A stretch of 64,000 nt of DNA, taken from positions 166,021,609 through 166,085,608 of the forward strand of contig OZ024929.1 of assembly GCA_964017235.1 (NCBI GenBank), read 5' to 3'. Every line of letters begins with the position of its first letter. The first letter of the stretch is position 1. The position numbers and the translations under genes are program-made. Positions 24,001 through 35,477 of the stretch are shown here, in pieces. The notes beneath the pieces are model-generated. The model made no database searches. It saw only the letters and a list, made by a program, of their open reading frames with translations, and was not told the DNA's origin. The stretch comes from Sabellastarte sp. h YS-2021 (lineage: Eukaryota > Annelida > Polychaeta > Sabellida > Sabellidae).

Positions 24001-27000
24001 CCCACCAATGGGATCAGCTGAAACAAAATTAAAGTCATGTGGTTTGTGTCCCCTTTTGATCAATTTGGCCAGTCTATTTTTTTATGTTCCACTTATAGCT
24101 GGGAGTGTAATGTTAATGTTTTCTTATTTATCACTACATGCCTTTACATGGATATATTATTACTTTTATATATCTATTAACAGTAAGGGTTAGGGTCATA
24201 TTTGTACAGACCATAAGTAATTTCCACATGAGCTGGGTTCAAACCCACAACAATGTAGAGGAGAACCAAGTGATCATTTGCCAAACTGATTTATGACTAG
24301 ACAACTGGGTGAATAAAATAATATGATTTATTTAAAATATTGTCCAGGAGGAATAATGTGTTCCAATGGCAATTGTCATGAATTTATTTTCTGTATATAT
24401 ATTTTAATATGCAGGATTTGTGTAAATGCACATTTTAAACAGAATGTAATTTAAAGCTAAAATACTTTTCAAATTTTTTTTTAAAAGAAAAAAAAAAGAA
24501 CAATTTAGAAATAAAAAACAAAAATGAACAACTTAAAATAGTCAATAATTAAGCGTCCCGCAAGGACGCTTGTTTGTGTATGGGAGACCTTCAGGCTCCG
24601 CCGGCTCCGCATTTTGTTTTCCTTATAACTCTGTAACCGTTAGGCGGATTCTTTTCAAATTTGGCAGGTTTAGGCAGTAGCCTTGGGGAATTTTTTTGAA
24701 TATGCTGCAGTGACATTTCAACCAATCAGATAGGTCACATGACCAAAAATGTCTTTTTTCGATGGGGAAGCTTGTCCGGATGATAACTTGAAAGGAATTT
24801 TATCAATTCACCTGAAACTTGGCAAATACATTCATTCTACTAAAATCTGGAAATCATTAGATTTTGGCATTGATTGGTTAAGAAATGGCCGAGTAATTAA
24901 TGATTAATTAATCATTATGAATTTTCCAAATAAGGAAAACACAAAAATGCTTATATCTCGAAAACCGTGCTAGATAGAGCGATTTCGACGAAATTTTTGA
25001 CCCACAGGGTATCTCTGCTGAGTAGCCATGCCAATTTTCAAAAACATTTTAGCTCACCAAAAATGGCGGCCATTTTGAATTTTTGAATTTTTCCGCAAAA
25101 ATTGCAAAACATAAAAATGCTTATATCTCGAAAACCCTGCTAGATAGAGCGATTTCGACGAAATTTTTGACCCACAGGGTATCTCTGCTGAGTATCCATG
25201 CCAATTTTCAAAAAAAAATTTTCTCGCAAAAAATGGCGGCCATTTTGAATTTTCGAGTTTTTCGCAAAATTGCAAAACATAAAAATGCTTATATCTCGAA
25301 AACCGTGCTAGATAGAGCGATTTCGACAAAATTTTTGACCCACAGGGTATCTCTGCAGAGCAGCTATCCCAAAGAGCTTTCACTTGGTGAAGTTTCAGAC
25401 CCATAGCTAATTGCTCACCTACTCAAAATGAGTAGATGCTAATTATCTCAAAAACTATTGCGGATACCCAATTTTTCTCAAATAACTCATTCACCTACTT
25501 TTGGGAGAGCTTTCACTTGGTGAAGTTTCAGACCCGTGGCTAATTACTCACCTACTCAAAATGAGTACATGCTAATTATCTCAAAAACTATTGCGGATAC
25601 CCAATTTTTATCAAATAACTCATTCATGTACTTTTGGGAGAGCTTTGACATGGTGAAGTTTCAGACCCGTAGATAATTACTCACCTACTCAAAATGAGTA
25701 AATGCGAATTATCTCTTAAAAGTATTGCAGATAGCCAATTTTTCTCAAATAACTCATTCCCCTACTTTTGGAAGAGCTTTCACATGGTGAAGTTTCAGAC
25801 CCATAGCTAATTACTCACCTACTCAAAATGAGTAAATGCGAATTATCTCTAAAAGTATTGCAGATAGCCAATTTTTCTCAACTCATTCACCTACTTTTGG
25901 GAGAGCTTTCATTCCGTGAAGTTTCAGACCCATAGCTAATTATTTACCTACTCAAAATGAGTAAATGCTAATTATCTGTAAAAGTATTGCGGATACCCAA
26001 TTTTTATCAAATACTCATTCATCTACTTGTGGGAGAGCTTTCACATGGTGAAGTTTCAGACCCATAGCTAATTACTCACCTACTCAAATGAGTAAATGCG
26101 AATTATCTCTAAAAGTATTGCAGATAGCCAATTTTTCTCAAATAACTCATTCACCTACTTTTGGGAGAGCTTTCACTCTGTGAAGTTTCAGACCCATAGC
26201 TATTTATTCACCTACTCAAAATGAGTAAATGCTAATTATCTGTAAAAGTATTGCGGATACCCAATTTTTATCAAATACTCATTCATCAACTTGTGGGAGA
26301 GCTTTCACATGGTGAAGTTTCAGACCCATAGCTAATTACTCACCTACTCAAAATGAGTAAATGCGAATTATCTCTAAAAGTATTGCAGATAGCCAATTTT
26401 TCTCAAATAACTCATTCACCTACTTTTGAGAGAGCTTTCACTTGGTGAAGTTTCAGACCCATAGCTAATTATTCACCTACTCAAATTATCTCTAAAAATA
26501 TTGCAGATAGCCAATTTTTCTCAAATAACTCATTCACCTACTTTTGGGAGAGCTTTCACTCTGTGAAGTTTCAGACCCATAGCTATTTATTCACCTACTC
26601 AAAATGAGTAAATGCTAATTATCTGCAAAAGTATTGCGGATACCCAATTTTTATCAAATACTCATTCATCTACTTGTGGGAGAGCTTTCACATGGTGAAG
26701 TTTCAGACCCATAGCTAATTATTCACCTACTCAAAATGAGTAAATGTGAATTATCTCTTAATAGTATTGCAGATAGCCAATTTTTCTCAAATAACTCATT
26801 CACCTACTTTTGGAAGAGCTTTCACACACGAAAATGAAAAATTGTGAATATCTCGGAAAAGCTATTTCTTCTCCTTTAATGCTCGGCGGGAGATACACAC
26901 CGCGGCAGTGGTCTTGACAAAAATTTTTGTCTCCCCAAAAATGGTGGCCATTTTGAATTTTCAAAGTTTTTGCAAAACACAAAAATGCTTCTATCTTGAA

Positions 27001-28215
27001 AACCGTGCTATATGGAGCGAACTCAACAAAATTTTTGACCTGCTGGGTATCTCTGCAGAATAGCCATGCCAATTTTCAAAATATTTTTGTCTCGCCAAAT
27101 ATAGCAGACATTTTGAATTTTTTGCAAAACACAAAAATGCTTATATCTTGAAAACCGTGATAGAGCGAGCAGACTGCGCTGACTTTGGTTGCCACAACAG
27201 TATAAGGCTAGAAACGAAGCATTTTCTTAATACTTTAGCACTCACCTTTATATCCTTTTCGGGACGCTTTGTTTTTGCTATGCAAAAACATTATCTTTTT
27301 TTTTGCAAGCGATCCTCTAGTTTAGTTTAACTTTTTTATGTTTTAATCGATCTGTATAAACACACACACAAAAAAAAAATCCTAATTTTGCCGGTGATAC
27401 TTAATTTGCACTTTTCTGATCAGACAGCCCAATGTAGCCTCATTTGAAAATTTGTCTTTGATGTCTGGCAATTAATGTGTCATTTTCTTTTTGTGAATTG
27501 ATACATCAGAAAAAAAAGCTCATAATAACTGAAACTGATCAAAACTATTGTGATAAACAAGGCTGTTCAATTATGTGTTTTAATCATGTGGGGATCATGA
27601 CTAATATGCTTATATACTTCTACTTCAGGGAACATGCAGTTACCGCTATAGCGTCAACATCAGACATATGTTATAAATACATTTCGTCCCAGCTATGACA
27701 ATCGGCTTTCCTTCAAAACTGTAAAAAATTATTGACAAATTCATCCACAATTGTGAATGGTTTTTTTTTTTTTTTTTGTTTTTTTTTTTGTTAACTTCAT
27801 TTACTCTTTGTCAGAATTAGACCAGGGATATATAGTGGATAGTATGATGGAATGCAAAACAATTTGTACATTTTTACCTCAGGCCACTTTCTCAGGTGCT
27901 GAAGAAGCTGGGCCTATACATAAAGAAAAATGAAAAATATTAGCAGGAATGTCAATTATCATAAAATATAATGATATACTTTATTTGAATAAAGAAAAAA
28001 AACCCTGCATAATGTTTTCACAAGATATAGGTAAATACGAATAAAATAATTCCAAATGTTAATAGATAAATGTTCGAACTATTTGTAAATATGAATTTTC
28101 TTTCTTTCTGTTTGAGTTTATCCATTAACAGTATCACTTTAACAACAAAGAAAGTACAAATAAATTTAATATATTGATTTAATAATACATTTAAAAAGAT
28201 GAAGAAACCTACCAT
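21081..28215 (-). CDS. NDUFA4 / C15orf48 (NMES1)-like small mitochondrial membrane protein, five exons
   Basis: Minus-strand exons: 28213-28215 (ATG alone, then donor GTAGGT), 27878-27913, 23929-24017, 22417-22477, and 21081-21167 with stop TGA at 21081-21083. All introns are GT-AG and all phases join, giving 91 residues. Residues about 13-38 (ELIPLVGLVGVAAFGASVF and on to VYSFY) form the single membrane segment typical of the family. ELIPLV near the start of the segment and VDPTKSQKL after it match the C15orf48/NMES1 branch better than NDUFA4, which has a tryptophan-rich motif after the membrane segment. The family works at cytochrome c oxidase in the inner mitochondrial membrane; C15orf48 is reported to replace NDUFA4 during inflammation in vertebrates. 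The start is fixed by ATG|GT with GCC following in exon 2. Length is close to the usual 80-90. Which paralogue this is remains inference. Confidence 0.88.
21238..22331 (+). mobile_element. HE-C copy 2, 3' end missing, in intron 4 of the NDUFA4-like gene
   Basis: Starts TAATTAAGCGTCCCTGAAAGG with the 5' hairpin and CCGCCGCCGC at about 21290. It carries about four 157-bp units of the same core as copy 1. It keeps GGGACGCTTCGCTTTTGTTAG but then diverges (TGCTAATG), so the right arm of the 3' hairpin and the CTAG end are lost. It lies antisense to the host gene. Confidence 0.72.
22799..23455. mobile_element. Foldback element rich in GAGACC/CTCAGAT motifs, in intron 3
   Basis: The left part has AGTCTCAGATTTGAG and GGTCTCAGCTGAG; the right part has the inverted forms (GTCTTAGACTTGAGACC). 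The ends are imperfect. It resembles the element at 43536-44200 in motif content. Non-coding. Confidence 0.5.
24546..27320 (+). mobile_element. HE-C copy 3: HE-C ends with entirely different cores, in intron 2
   Basis: The 5' end TAATTAAGCGTCCC-GCAA-GGACGCTT is a perfect hairpin, followed by a CCG-rich stretch (GGCTCCGCCGGCTCCGC). The 3' end has GGGACGCTTTG, the hairpin GTTTTTGC-TAT-GCAAAAAC (27271-27289), and CCTCTAG (CTAG 27317-27320) followed by TT. The interior lacks the 157-bp core of copies 1 and 2. Instead it has three units of about 170 bp (24940-25345), an array of about 133-bp units (25370-26825), then one more of the first type. The longer gap between hairpin and CTAG shows a small insertion. 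Non-coding. Confidence 0.72.
25370..26825. repeat. Tandem array of ~133-bp units inside HE-C3
   Basis: Each unit contains TGGTGAAGTTTCAGACCC, CACCTACTCAAAATGAGTA and CCAATTTTTCTCAAATAAC. Marker spacing is 129-134 bp for the first units. About eleven units, alternating between TGCTAATTATCTG and TGCGAATTATCTC variants, which suggests a two-unit higher order. Confidence 0.75.
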
Positions 28216-29926
28216 GTCAGTAATATTTCAGCAGATGATAAAAATATCCGGGTTAAATCCTCTTTATCCAATAATATAAACTCCTTAGTTTTTACGACTG
28301 TGCCACAGTAAATAAGAACTGCTCTCCTGTATTTTAGAAATTAAGGTGACCCTCTTGAGTAGTGTCCGCCCTTTGTAAAAATCACGTACACATGTTGCAC
28401 CCCTGTGTCCTGTTTACTAATAAACCGACGTGAAGGAGCTCGTGTATTGCGGACATTCCCGAGTTCCTTGTAGGAAGTGTTAAACGTCAAGTACGTGGCA
28501 TGATATCGAGGCTGATTTATGCCCGTAATTTCCCGGAATGGTATCTTATGAATAATTCACGAGGTGAGGCCAAATTCAGTTAATCGTTGATTTGTTTGAT
28601 TACTTTCAATTGTAGGCAACAAAGGTAGCAAGTAAAATTAATCATGTATAATGTATTAATTTCATCTTGACTGTTGAGGGTATATTTACATGAGTAAAAG
28701 AAATGCACCATGATTGATGCTGTCTGTATTTGTATACTTTCTGATTATAAATTAACGACATATATGCTCCTACCCGAGCTGTTTTGTTTGGCCTTTACAG
28801 AAAACTGTACCCTTTCCCAGTAAATTCCCTACCAGGAAGTAATGAAATTCTCCTCTTTGCAATATCAAATAAATTAGCAGAGTCACGTTTCCCCTGTTTT
28901 TATTTTCCTGCTTTTATATTGCAAACAACATTTCTGTTGTAAGATGAAAGTATATGTGCCACAATTAAATTGACACCCATAACAGTATTTACGTATTCGA
29001 GTGACAACTGTACTGTATATATACACGCACGAAAAAAAAAATCGTATTTGGGCCACAAATGGCATTTTTTCAGTGGGAGATAAGAAAAAAACATGAGCTT
29101 AAATTAAGTTTAATTATAACATGAGCTGTTCACTAGAGTTGCTTTTCGCTCAAAGTTTCTTTCATCCAACCTTTGGTGACAATCAGTCCAGGACATTAAT
29201 GATAAAACAAAGTTATGCCAATTACATTTCATACGATTATGAATGTTTTTACGAAGATGATGTGAATAAAGCCTATCAATAGAAAGGGGTCAATGGATTA
29301 GTAGAGTAGAATAATCTACTAATAATTTTGAAGGACACTGTTTACGTGATGAAATGCAAGTAAACCAAATGTTGTGCGAGAAATAGCCTTGACATACACC
29401 TCTTGTTACTGACATACACCAAACCAAGAATCATACGTTTACTCTTACGCTGTAAATATTAATTACTAATCCGAGCTAGTTTAGTTGTTTTAATTATATA
29501 TATATATGGACAGTTCATTTCAAAATTAATGTCATCTACAAATGAAATCTGTACCGCACCATTTTGGATTACTTTGATCAACGGAGATAATATTGCCCCA
29601 TTCTGACAATATTCTCTGACAATTTTTTTTCCTTTACACAAGCAGCTACTAGTATCACTCTACAATATTAATACAGTTAAACCCCGAAAAGTGGCCAATA
29701 CCAGAAAATATTAGCTAGAGAGCGAGGCCCGATAATGCCGAGATTTTCTATATCCTATTTGATGCCTGGTCCCAAAATATATATGATACTCTGTCCTCCA
29801 ATTGTGTAATTTCTCTTTTACAGGAATCCATTAATCCCCCCAAAATGGTCACGGAGAGAAAGTGTCCAGTACTGATTAGTATTGGACATATGTCAATAGT
29901 AGATCTCGAGAACCTGCAAGTGGGGT
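28216..29926. other. Upstream region of the NDUFA4-like gene
   Basis: The promoter and 5' UTR of the minus-strand gene must lie at its left edge, but no TATA box or clear core element can be named. An AT microsatellite (TA)n occurs at about 29494. The remainder is unremarkable. Confidence 0.4.
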
Positions 29927-32900
29927 TACCCAGCAGGCACGCAACTTTGAAATCTGGTTGAATCCAACGGTGAAATCTGGTTGAAATACGTGTAGATTTT
30001 GCAAACCGTTTTTAGTTGGATCCAACCAGTGAAATCATGTTGAAACCAACTGTTGAAATCTGGTTGAATTCAATGGGTGAAATCATGTTGAAATACGTTT
30101 AGATTTTGCAAACCGTTTTTAGTTGGATTCAACCGGTGAAATCATGTTGAAACCAACTGTTGAAATCTGGTTGAATTCAATGGGTGAAATCAGGTTGAAA
30201 TACGTGTAGATTTTGCAAACCGTTTTTAGTTGGATTCAACCGGTGAAATCATGTTGAAACTAACTGTTGAAATCTGGTTGAATTCAATGGGTGAAATCAG
30301 GTTGAAATACGTGTAGATTTTGCAAACCATTTTTGGTTGGATTCAACCAGTGAAATCATGTTGAAACCAACTTTTGAAATCTGGTTGTCTTCTTTATTTG
30401 AATCATTGTAGCTTGTGTGTCATAATTATAGCTTCTTAATAATATTATACTATAACTATCCATATGCATGTTTTACAATTTGGATACAACTTCAAAGCAA
30501 TTAATTCTTTCCAAGATGACATGTATTCATGAATCATTGTATATTCAATATTCTATTTCTGATGACATTGTAATGATACATAATTTTGCATCAAATATAA
30601 TTATAATTGCCCAAGATATGTAAATCCATATTATCCAACTAGATTAATCCATTTTTATGTTTTAATAGCACCAGTATTATTCAATATCTTCAATTGAAAT
30701 TCTTTTGAGAATTAAAAAAAAAAAAAAATTAAAAAAAAAAACAAAAAAAAAAAACAATTGTGACATTATTTATATCTTCAGTATTTTATCCAATCAGTTT
30801 CTTTTAAATGTTTTATTAAGATGGCTATAATTATATTGTAATTATAAAGACGCTATAATCATGTAGCAAAGTCACAATGCTCAGTTCAGATGCTTGTGTC
30901 TCATACAACTTTGTCATATAAACTGAAAAAAAAACACAAGAAAAGCCACATTTGCAGAGCTCCGCCCATTACTCCCCACCTTAATTAGTTGTCAGTGCTG
31001 ACCACAAAAAAAAAAAACAGACTTAAAGAAGTAAACACCATGCATGCAATTTGAGCAAGGGTAAACCCCCCCCCCCCCACCTCCACCCCTGCTGTGTTAT
31101 CTAATTACTTTAGTCACAGGTCCAATGTTCTGTGTAGCAGGGTACAGATAAGAAAAACCAGGAACCCCCAACCTCACTGTTATGTGTTAAAATGTTGTAG
31201 CTTAGGTTCTCTGTATAGAGAAATTTTCAGTGTAAACTTGCAAACTGAAAACTAGTTCTTTGTGTATGGAAGAATTTGAGAAGCCAATTCTAATTACTAA
31301 GTTTGGATGAAAAAGTTTAAATTTTTCTTTTTTTTATTTAAGATAAGTTTGACTTCAAAATGTTTTTTTTTTTTAATTTTCGGGAATTGCATTAATCAAA
31401 ATATAATTATAAATTATAAAAATTATATTTAGATGCATCAGTTAATTAATAAGGAGAATGGATAAAAATATACAAGTACATGCACACATAATCTTTATCA
31501 TCTTTATAATTTTTAAAAATTAGTCTTTGCTTTACAAATGCCTACAAATTCAAAAACTATTGCAATAATAGTTCTTTCAAATAGTTAGACTTAATCACTA
31601 TATCACCCTCTAGAAAAAGTTTTTCAATCAACGATCACCAGTCACTCATTTCCCAACATTCAACCTGTTTTATGTTCAATAATATGACTAAGATTTCATG
31701 TTGAAAAACCTAACTTGATTTTGTGGTGATTTTTTTATGAAGTATCACTGGTGGTTTCTAAACCACGGAAAAGTGACGGAATTCCGTGACGGAAACGGAA
31801 AATCGCCTAAAAATTGCCTAATATACATAGAGCAAGTGATGTAAATTCGCCAGTGGAAAATATGTCATAATTATGTTGCATATACATAGCAAAAATACTT
31901 ATTTATTGCCCTACAAGATTTCATAGTCCAACATTTTATATTTTCACAGTATTAAGTATATTTTTGAATAATACTTTTTGATTTCCCAGTGTTTTTTAAT
32001 GGGGCGATTTTTTCCGTGAATTTGCTCCATGAATATCTTACTTTTAAGATATCTTATGCAAAGTTTCCAGTTATATTACCTATAAACGAGTGTTCTCCAC
32101 ATAATAATGAACAATTTGGTGGTTGTCTTATTAAAATCAAGCCAATAATAAACATTTCACAGGGATTTTAACAAAGCCCTTGATTTTCCAGTCTACCTAA
32201 TGGGGCAATTATTTCTGTGGATGTTGGTGATGAATATCTCACTTTTAACATATGTTATGTTAAGTTTCCAGTTTAATTATCTATCTACGACTGGTCTACA
32301 CTCAATAATAAACAATTTGGTGGTTGTCTTATTAAAATCATGCAAATATTGAGGATTTTACAGGTATTTTAACCAAGCCTTTGATATCCCAGTGTTACTT
32401 AATTGGGGGATTTTTTCCGTAGATTTGCTCCCTTATTAATAAACTTAATGAACAACATCCTAACCCTAATTTATCACAGATGTGGAGAAATGCTTCAGGG
32501 CTTTTGTTTTTTTGCTGTTTTTTTTTTATCTTTTCTGAAGTCCCAACTTTATTATTTACTATTTCCTTGAAAACTGTCAATTGCTGTCAAAGAAAGTGGT
32601 TCCAATTCATTTAATCTTCAAACACTTCAGTATTATTTGAAGTATGAGCCTTAACTGTTAAATGTAATCAGCATATGTCAATCTTTATTCTTTAATCTAC
32701 CTATACATATATGTTATTTGAAGTGTGCACCCTAACTGTTAATCGCCATCAGGGTATGTCTGTGTTTATTTCTTTAATCCTCCTCCCCCCTTTAATTGAT
32801 TAAAGAGCTCTTTGATAATTGCATTGTGTAATCTAAAAGAGTTGTGGAGTTTATTTTTTATGCTGCTGTTCATAAGATCATTTTAAAGTAAATTAGGCGA

Positions 32901-33204
32901 TATTTGGGCGATATTTAGGCGATATTTAGGCGATTTTCCGTATCGCCCAACGGAAATTCCGAACTTTAGAAACAACCAGTATCACTACTTTTTCCAGTCA
33001 GAAATCCAGCTTTGAAATAGTGTTGAAATTGTGTTAGTGTCAGTTTTTCAACCAAAAAATCACCATGATTTATGGTCAAAATATCACTACTTTTTCATGT
33101 CAGAAAACTAACTTAGATTTAGTAGTTGGTAGTGTGCATTTCAACGTCAGGACCTGTTTTCAACTCTAAATCAACGACATTTCAAGGCGTGTGCCTGCTG
33201 GGTA
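29927..33204. mobile_element. TA-flanked inverted-repeat element with 107-bp internal repeats
   Basis: The termini are perfect 14-bp inverted repeats, TACCCAGCAGGCAC at 29927-29940 and its complement at 33191-33204, with weaker similarity continuing inward (TTTGAAAT / ATTTCAA). If the outer TA is the duplicated target, the inverted repeat starts CCCAGCAGG. The left part has four units spaced exactly 107 bp (GCAAACCGTTTTTAGTTGG at 30001, 30108, 30215, 30322) built from GTTGAAATC phrases. No transposase is present. A second element is inserted at 31750-32977. Confidence 0.65.
31750..32977. mobile_element. Non-autonomous DNA transposon with 9-bp target duplication, nested
   Basis: AGTATCACT occurs immediately on both sides (31741-31749 and 32978-32986). 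The element ends GGTGGTTTCTAAACC and, inverted, GGTTGTTTCTAAAGTTC. Both subterminal regions contain GGAAAATCGCCTAAA-type sequence in inverted orientation. The middle has three direct units of about 202 bp (near 31985, 32188 and 32388). A 9-bp duplication suggests a Mutator-like (MULE) MITE, but this is inference and no transposase is present. Confidence 0.7.
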
Positions 33205-33264
33205 CATAATGTTGATATTATCAGCCAGGGTGACCCAAGACTATATATGACCTTGAAAGTTCAA

Positions 33265-33665
33265 AGGCCGTCCTCGATGGCATAGTGGTCAGCAAGTTTG
33301 GCACCTGATTAGGGGGCCATGGTGGCAGAGTGGTAACACTTTTGCCTCCCACCTCTGAGGCCGGGGTTCGATCCCCGACACGGCCTCAAGTGGGAAAGTT
33401 GGTAGTTGCTTGCTGTTGGTCGGCAGTTTACAGTACAGAACCCTAACGAACTGTATGTACTGGTTTCCTCTGCCCTTCCAACTACCCCTCATGATATGAC
33501 CTGTACAGTGTTGAAAACGACGTAAAACCCCAAATAAATAAATAAATACAGGCTGTCGCAATGCGTGGGTTTGATTCCCACAAGAAATATCAATGCTGTG
33601 GACCCTAGCGCTGGGTCTGACGTCCGTCAGGAAAGATCCACGAGGTATATGTTATATTGGCTTAG
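33265..33665 (+). repeat. tRNA-derived SINE (type 2), split by a second SINE
   Basis: GATGGCATAGTGGTCAGCA (A box region) lies at about 33277. The element breaks at 33310 and resumes at about 33549 with GTGGGTTTGATTCCCAC (B box region) and a GACCCTAGCGCTGGGTC stretch. The intact order is visible in a related copy at 44767-44883. The 3' boundary is uncertain. Confidence 0.6.
33311..33548 (+). repeat. tRNA-derived SINE (type 1), inserted in another SINE
   Basis: Starts AGGGGGCCATGGTGGCAG. A box TGGCAGAGTGG, B box GGTTCGATCCC, then a body shared with the copy at 43230 (CAGTTTACAGTACAGAACCC, CCTCTGCCCTTCCAACTACC), ending in ACCCC and an AAATA-repeat tail. About 238 bp. RNA polymerase III promoter boxes are inferred from sequence. 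Confidence 0.8.
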
Positions 33666-33669
33666 AATA

Positions 33670-34465
33670 AGCACTCATAAGGTATGACATCATTAAAATG
33701 TAGTGCTTGGCAGTTTTTTTGTTTTTGTTTAAGGGAAAAAACCGTTCATTTCTGTTGTGGTCCATATATGTGAAAAAAATATATACATATCTTGATTCAA
33801 GTTTACATAAAAATTGGTATCTGTGCCCAATATTTAATTGAAGTAAAATGTGGTCTCCAGAGAAAAGTTTGTGACATTTTGATGGTAATCTTAACAGTAT
33901 GTATAATAGGAAACTGGGGTGTGACTACCAAATACTATCATAAATGATTTGTACTATTCTACTATTCCAACACTACATACAATAACATGTTTAATTAGAC
34001 AAAGTTCTTGGCGAAAAGACACAATCTGCCGTTGTACTGTCCAGTATGATATATGTATGACCGTACACATTTGCGGACGATATCTTTTGGCTCTACAATT
34101 TTAAAAGTCGAATATAGCTTCTTTCTGACCGTTTAACACATTGGTCACATTGGGACAACAAACCTCAGGGTTTCTGCCAGGAGCTTGACTTGAACTAGAT
34201 TTGCTCCAAGTCTTTGTCTTTATTATTCCACCAAAATCTGACGTACATGGAATCATTATGAACCCTCATGATGGGTGGAGAAATTACTGAGGGATGAAAT
34301 TTTGTCAGACCCACATTCTGACCAAAAAGTCATTCAGTCCTGATATAATACCTAAGACACAAGGACTTGAGGAAAGTCTAGACTTGAACGTAAGACCACA
34401 GAAATTGATAACCACTAAATGGTCACGTGGCACACCTGGATATGGCAGGTACCTGGTTGTGTAGA
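33670..34465. other. Unannotated region
   Basis: No gene or repeat recognised. Short open frames on both strands lack splice or coding features. Confidence 0.4.
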
Positions 34466-34578
34466 CCCAGTGCAAGGTCCTTTTTAGTGCACTATGATTT
34501 CCTGAGAACATTTCCCTCAGGAAGGAAGCCCAGTGAGCTTAAGATTAGAACTGTTGTAAAATGCACTCATTCATTTTC
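34466..34578. repeat. Dispersed repeat, copy 1
   Basis: GACCCAGTGCAAGGTCC through AAAATGCACTCATTCATT is shared with 51912-52021 (same order, about 110 bp). The class is unknown; it could be a SINE 3' body. Confidence 0.5.
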
Positions 34579-34589
34579 TCAGAAAACCC

Positions 34590-35150
34590 AACATTAAGAC
34601 TTGTAAGTCTACTGCTAGCTGGTTATGGATGTCTCCAAAAATAATGATGGAAGACACGTGTACTTATCAACAAGATATTGACTTGTACATTTAACCAAAG
34701 AAACCAACTGATTCAAAGACTGCAGACTAGTACTGCACGTATTTCTTTTAAATGCACTCGTATGCAATTGCTTTGGCCAAGAAAATCTACGTACACATGT
34801 AGAAAAGAAAAACATTTCAGAGTGCCGTTACATATAAGTCAGTCCACAACAGAGAAACTCTTTGACAGAAACTTTTATGTAATCATAGCTTTTATGAGAA
34901 TAGTAGATAGGCTATTTGCACAATTGCTATCCCATAAAAACACATTTCAACTAGCAATAGGACGCCCTGTTAAGAGTAGCTGCAGCATATGAAAAGAAAC
35001 AGGATAGCATAGAAGAAAACACATCATGTGTAATGTCAACTCCATGCACGTCTTGTAACAATTGTACAGTAGTCTTACAAAACTCTGTTTTGTTTGTAAA
35101 ATATATCAACAATTGCTTGGACATTTATTACATGTATACTATTTCAGCTT
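34590..35150. other. Unannotated region
   Basis: Nothing recognisable. Overlapping open frames of about 70-100 codons on both strands show no coding signature. Confidence 0.35.
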
Positions 35151-35154
35151 CATG

Positions 35155-35477
35155 CCTTTCAAAATTTTGCTCAAAATCACTGTATCTCCAACAGTTTTTG
35201 ATATAATTGACATTTTCAATTTCCGGCAAAATTCAAGATGTCTGCCAGAATTCGAAAAATTAAAAGTTTTTCAGCGCCATTTTATCGAGGGTTTATAGTA
35301 CCCAAAGGCTCCAAAATTTGCTTGAAATCGCTCTGTCTCTAACAGTTTTCGAGATGAATAGTAGTTTCAATTTCTACCAAAATTCAACATGGCAGCTGAA
35401 ATTCCGGAAATCCAACATTTTTGTAGAGGCACTATACCTAAGGTGTCTTATAACATTTGAGATAACCAACATTTTAG
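35155..35477. repeat. ~150-bp tandem array, left part (split by DIRS element 1)
   Basis: Two units marked by AAAATTCAAGATG/AAAATTCAACATGG and CTCTAACAGTTTTCGAGAT. It continues after the retrotransposon at 41784. Confidence 0.75.

Noticed and set aside
25054..25406. Opposed 107- and 116-codon ORFs in HE-C3
   Set aside because: Both arise from the ~170-bp tandem unit and repeat their own peptide.
33320..33385. A genuine tRNA gene
   Set aside because: A and B boxes are present, but the sequence continues into a SINE body with an AAATA tail, and the acceptor stem does not pair.
34305..34992. Opposed ORFs at 34305-34992 as a small gene
   Set aside because: Frames on both strands overlap, no splice or family support, and part is a dispersed repeat shared with 51912-52021.
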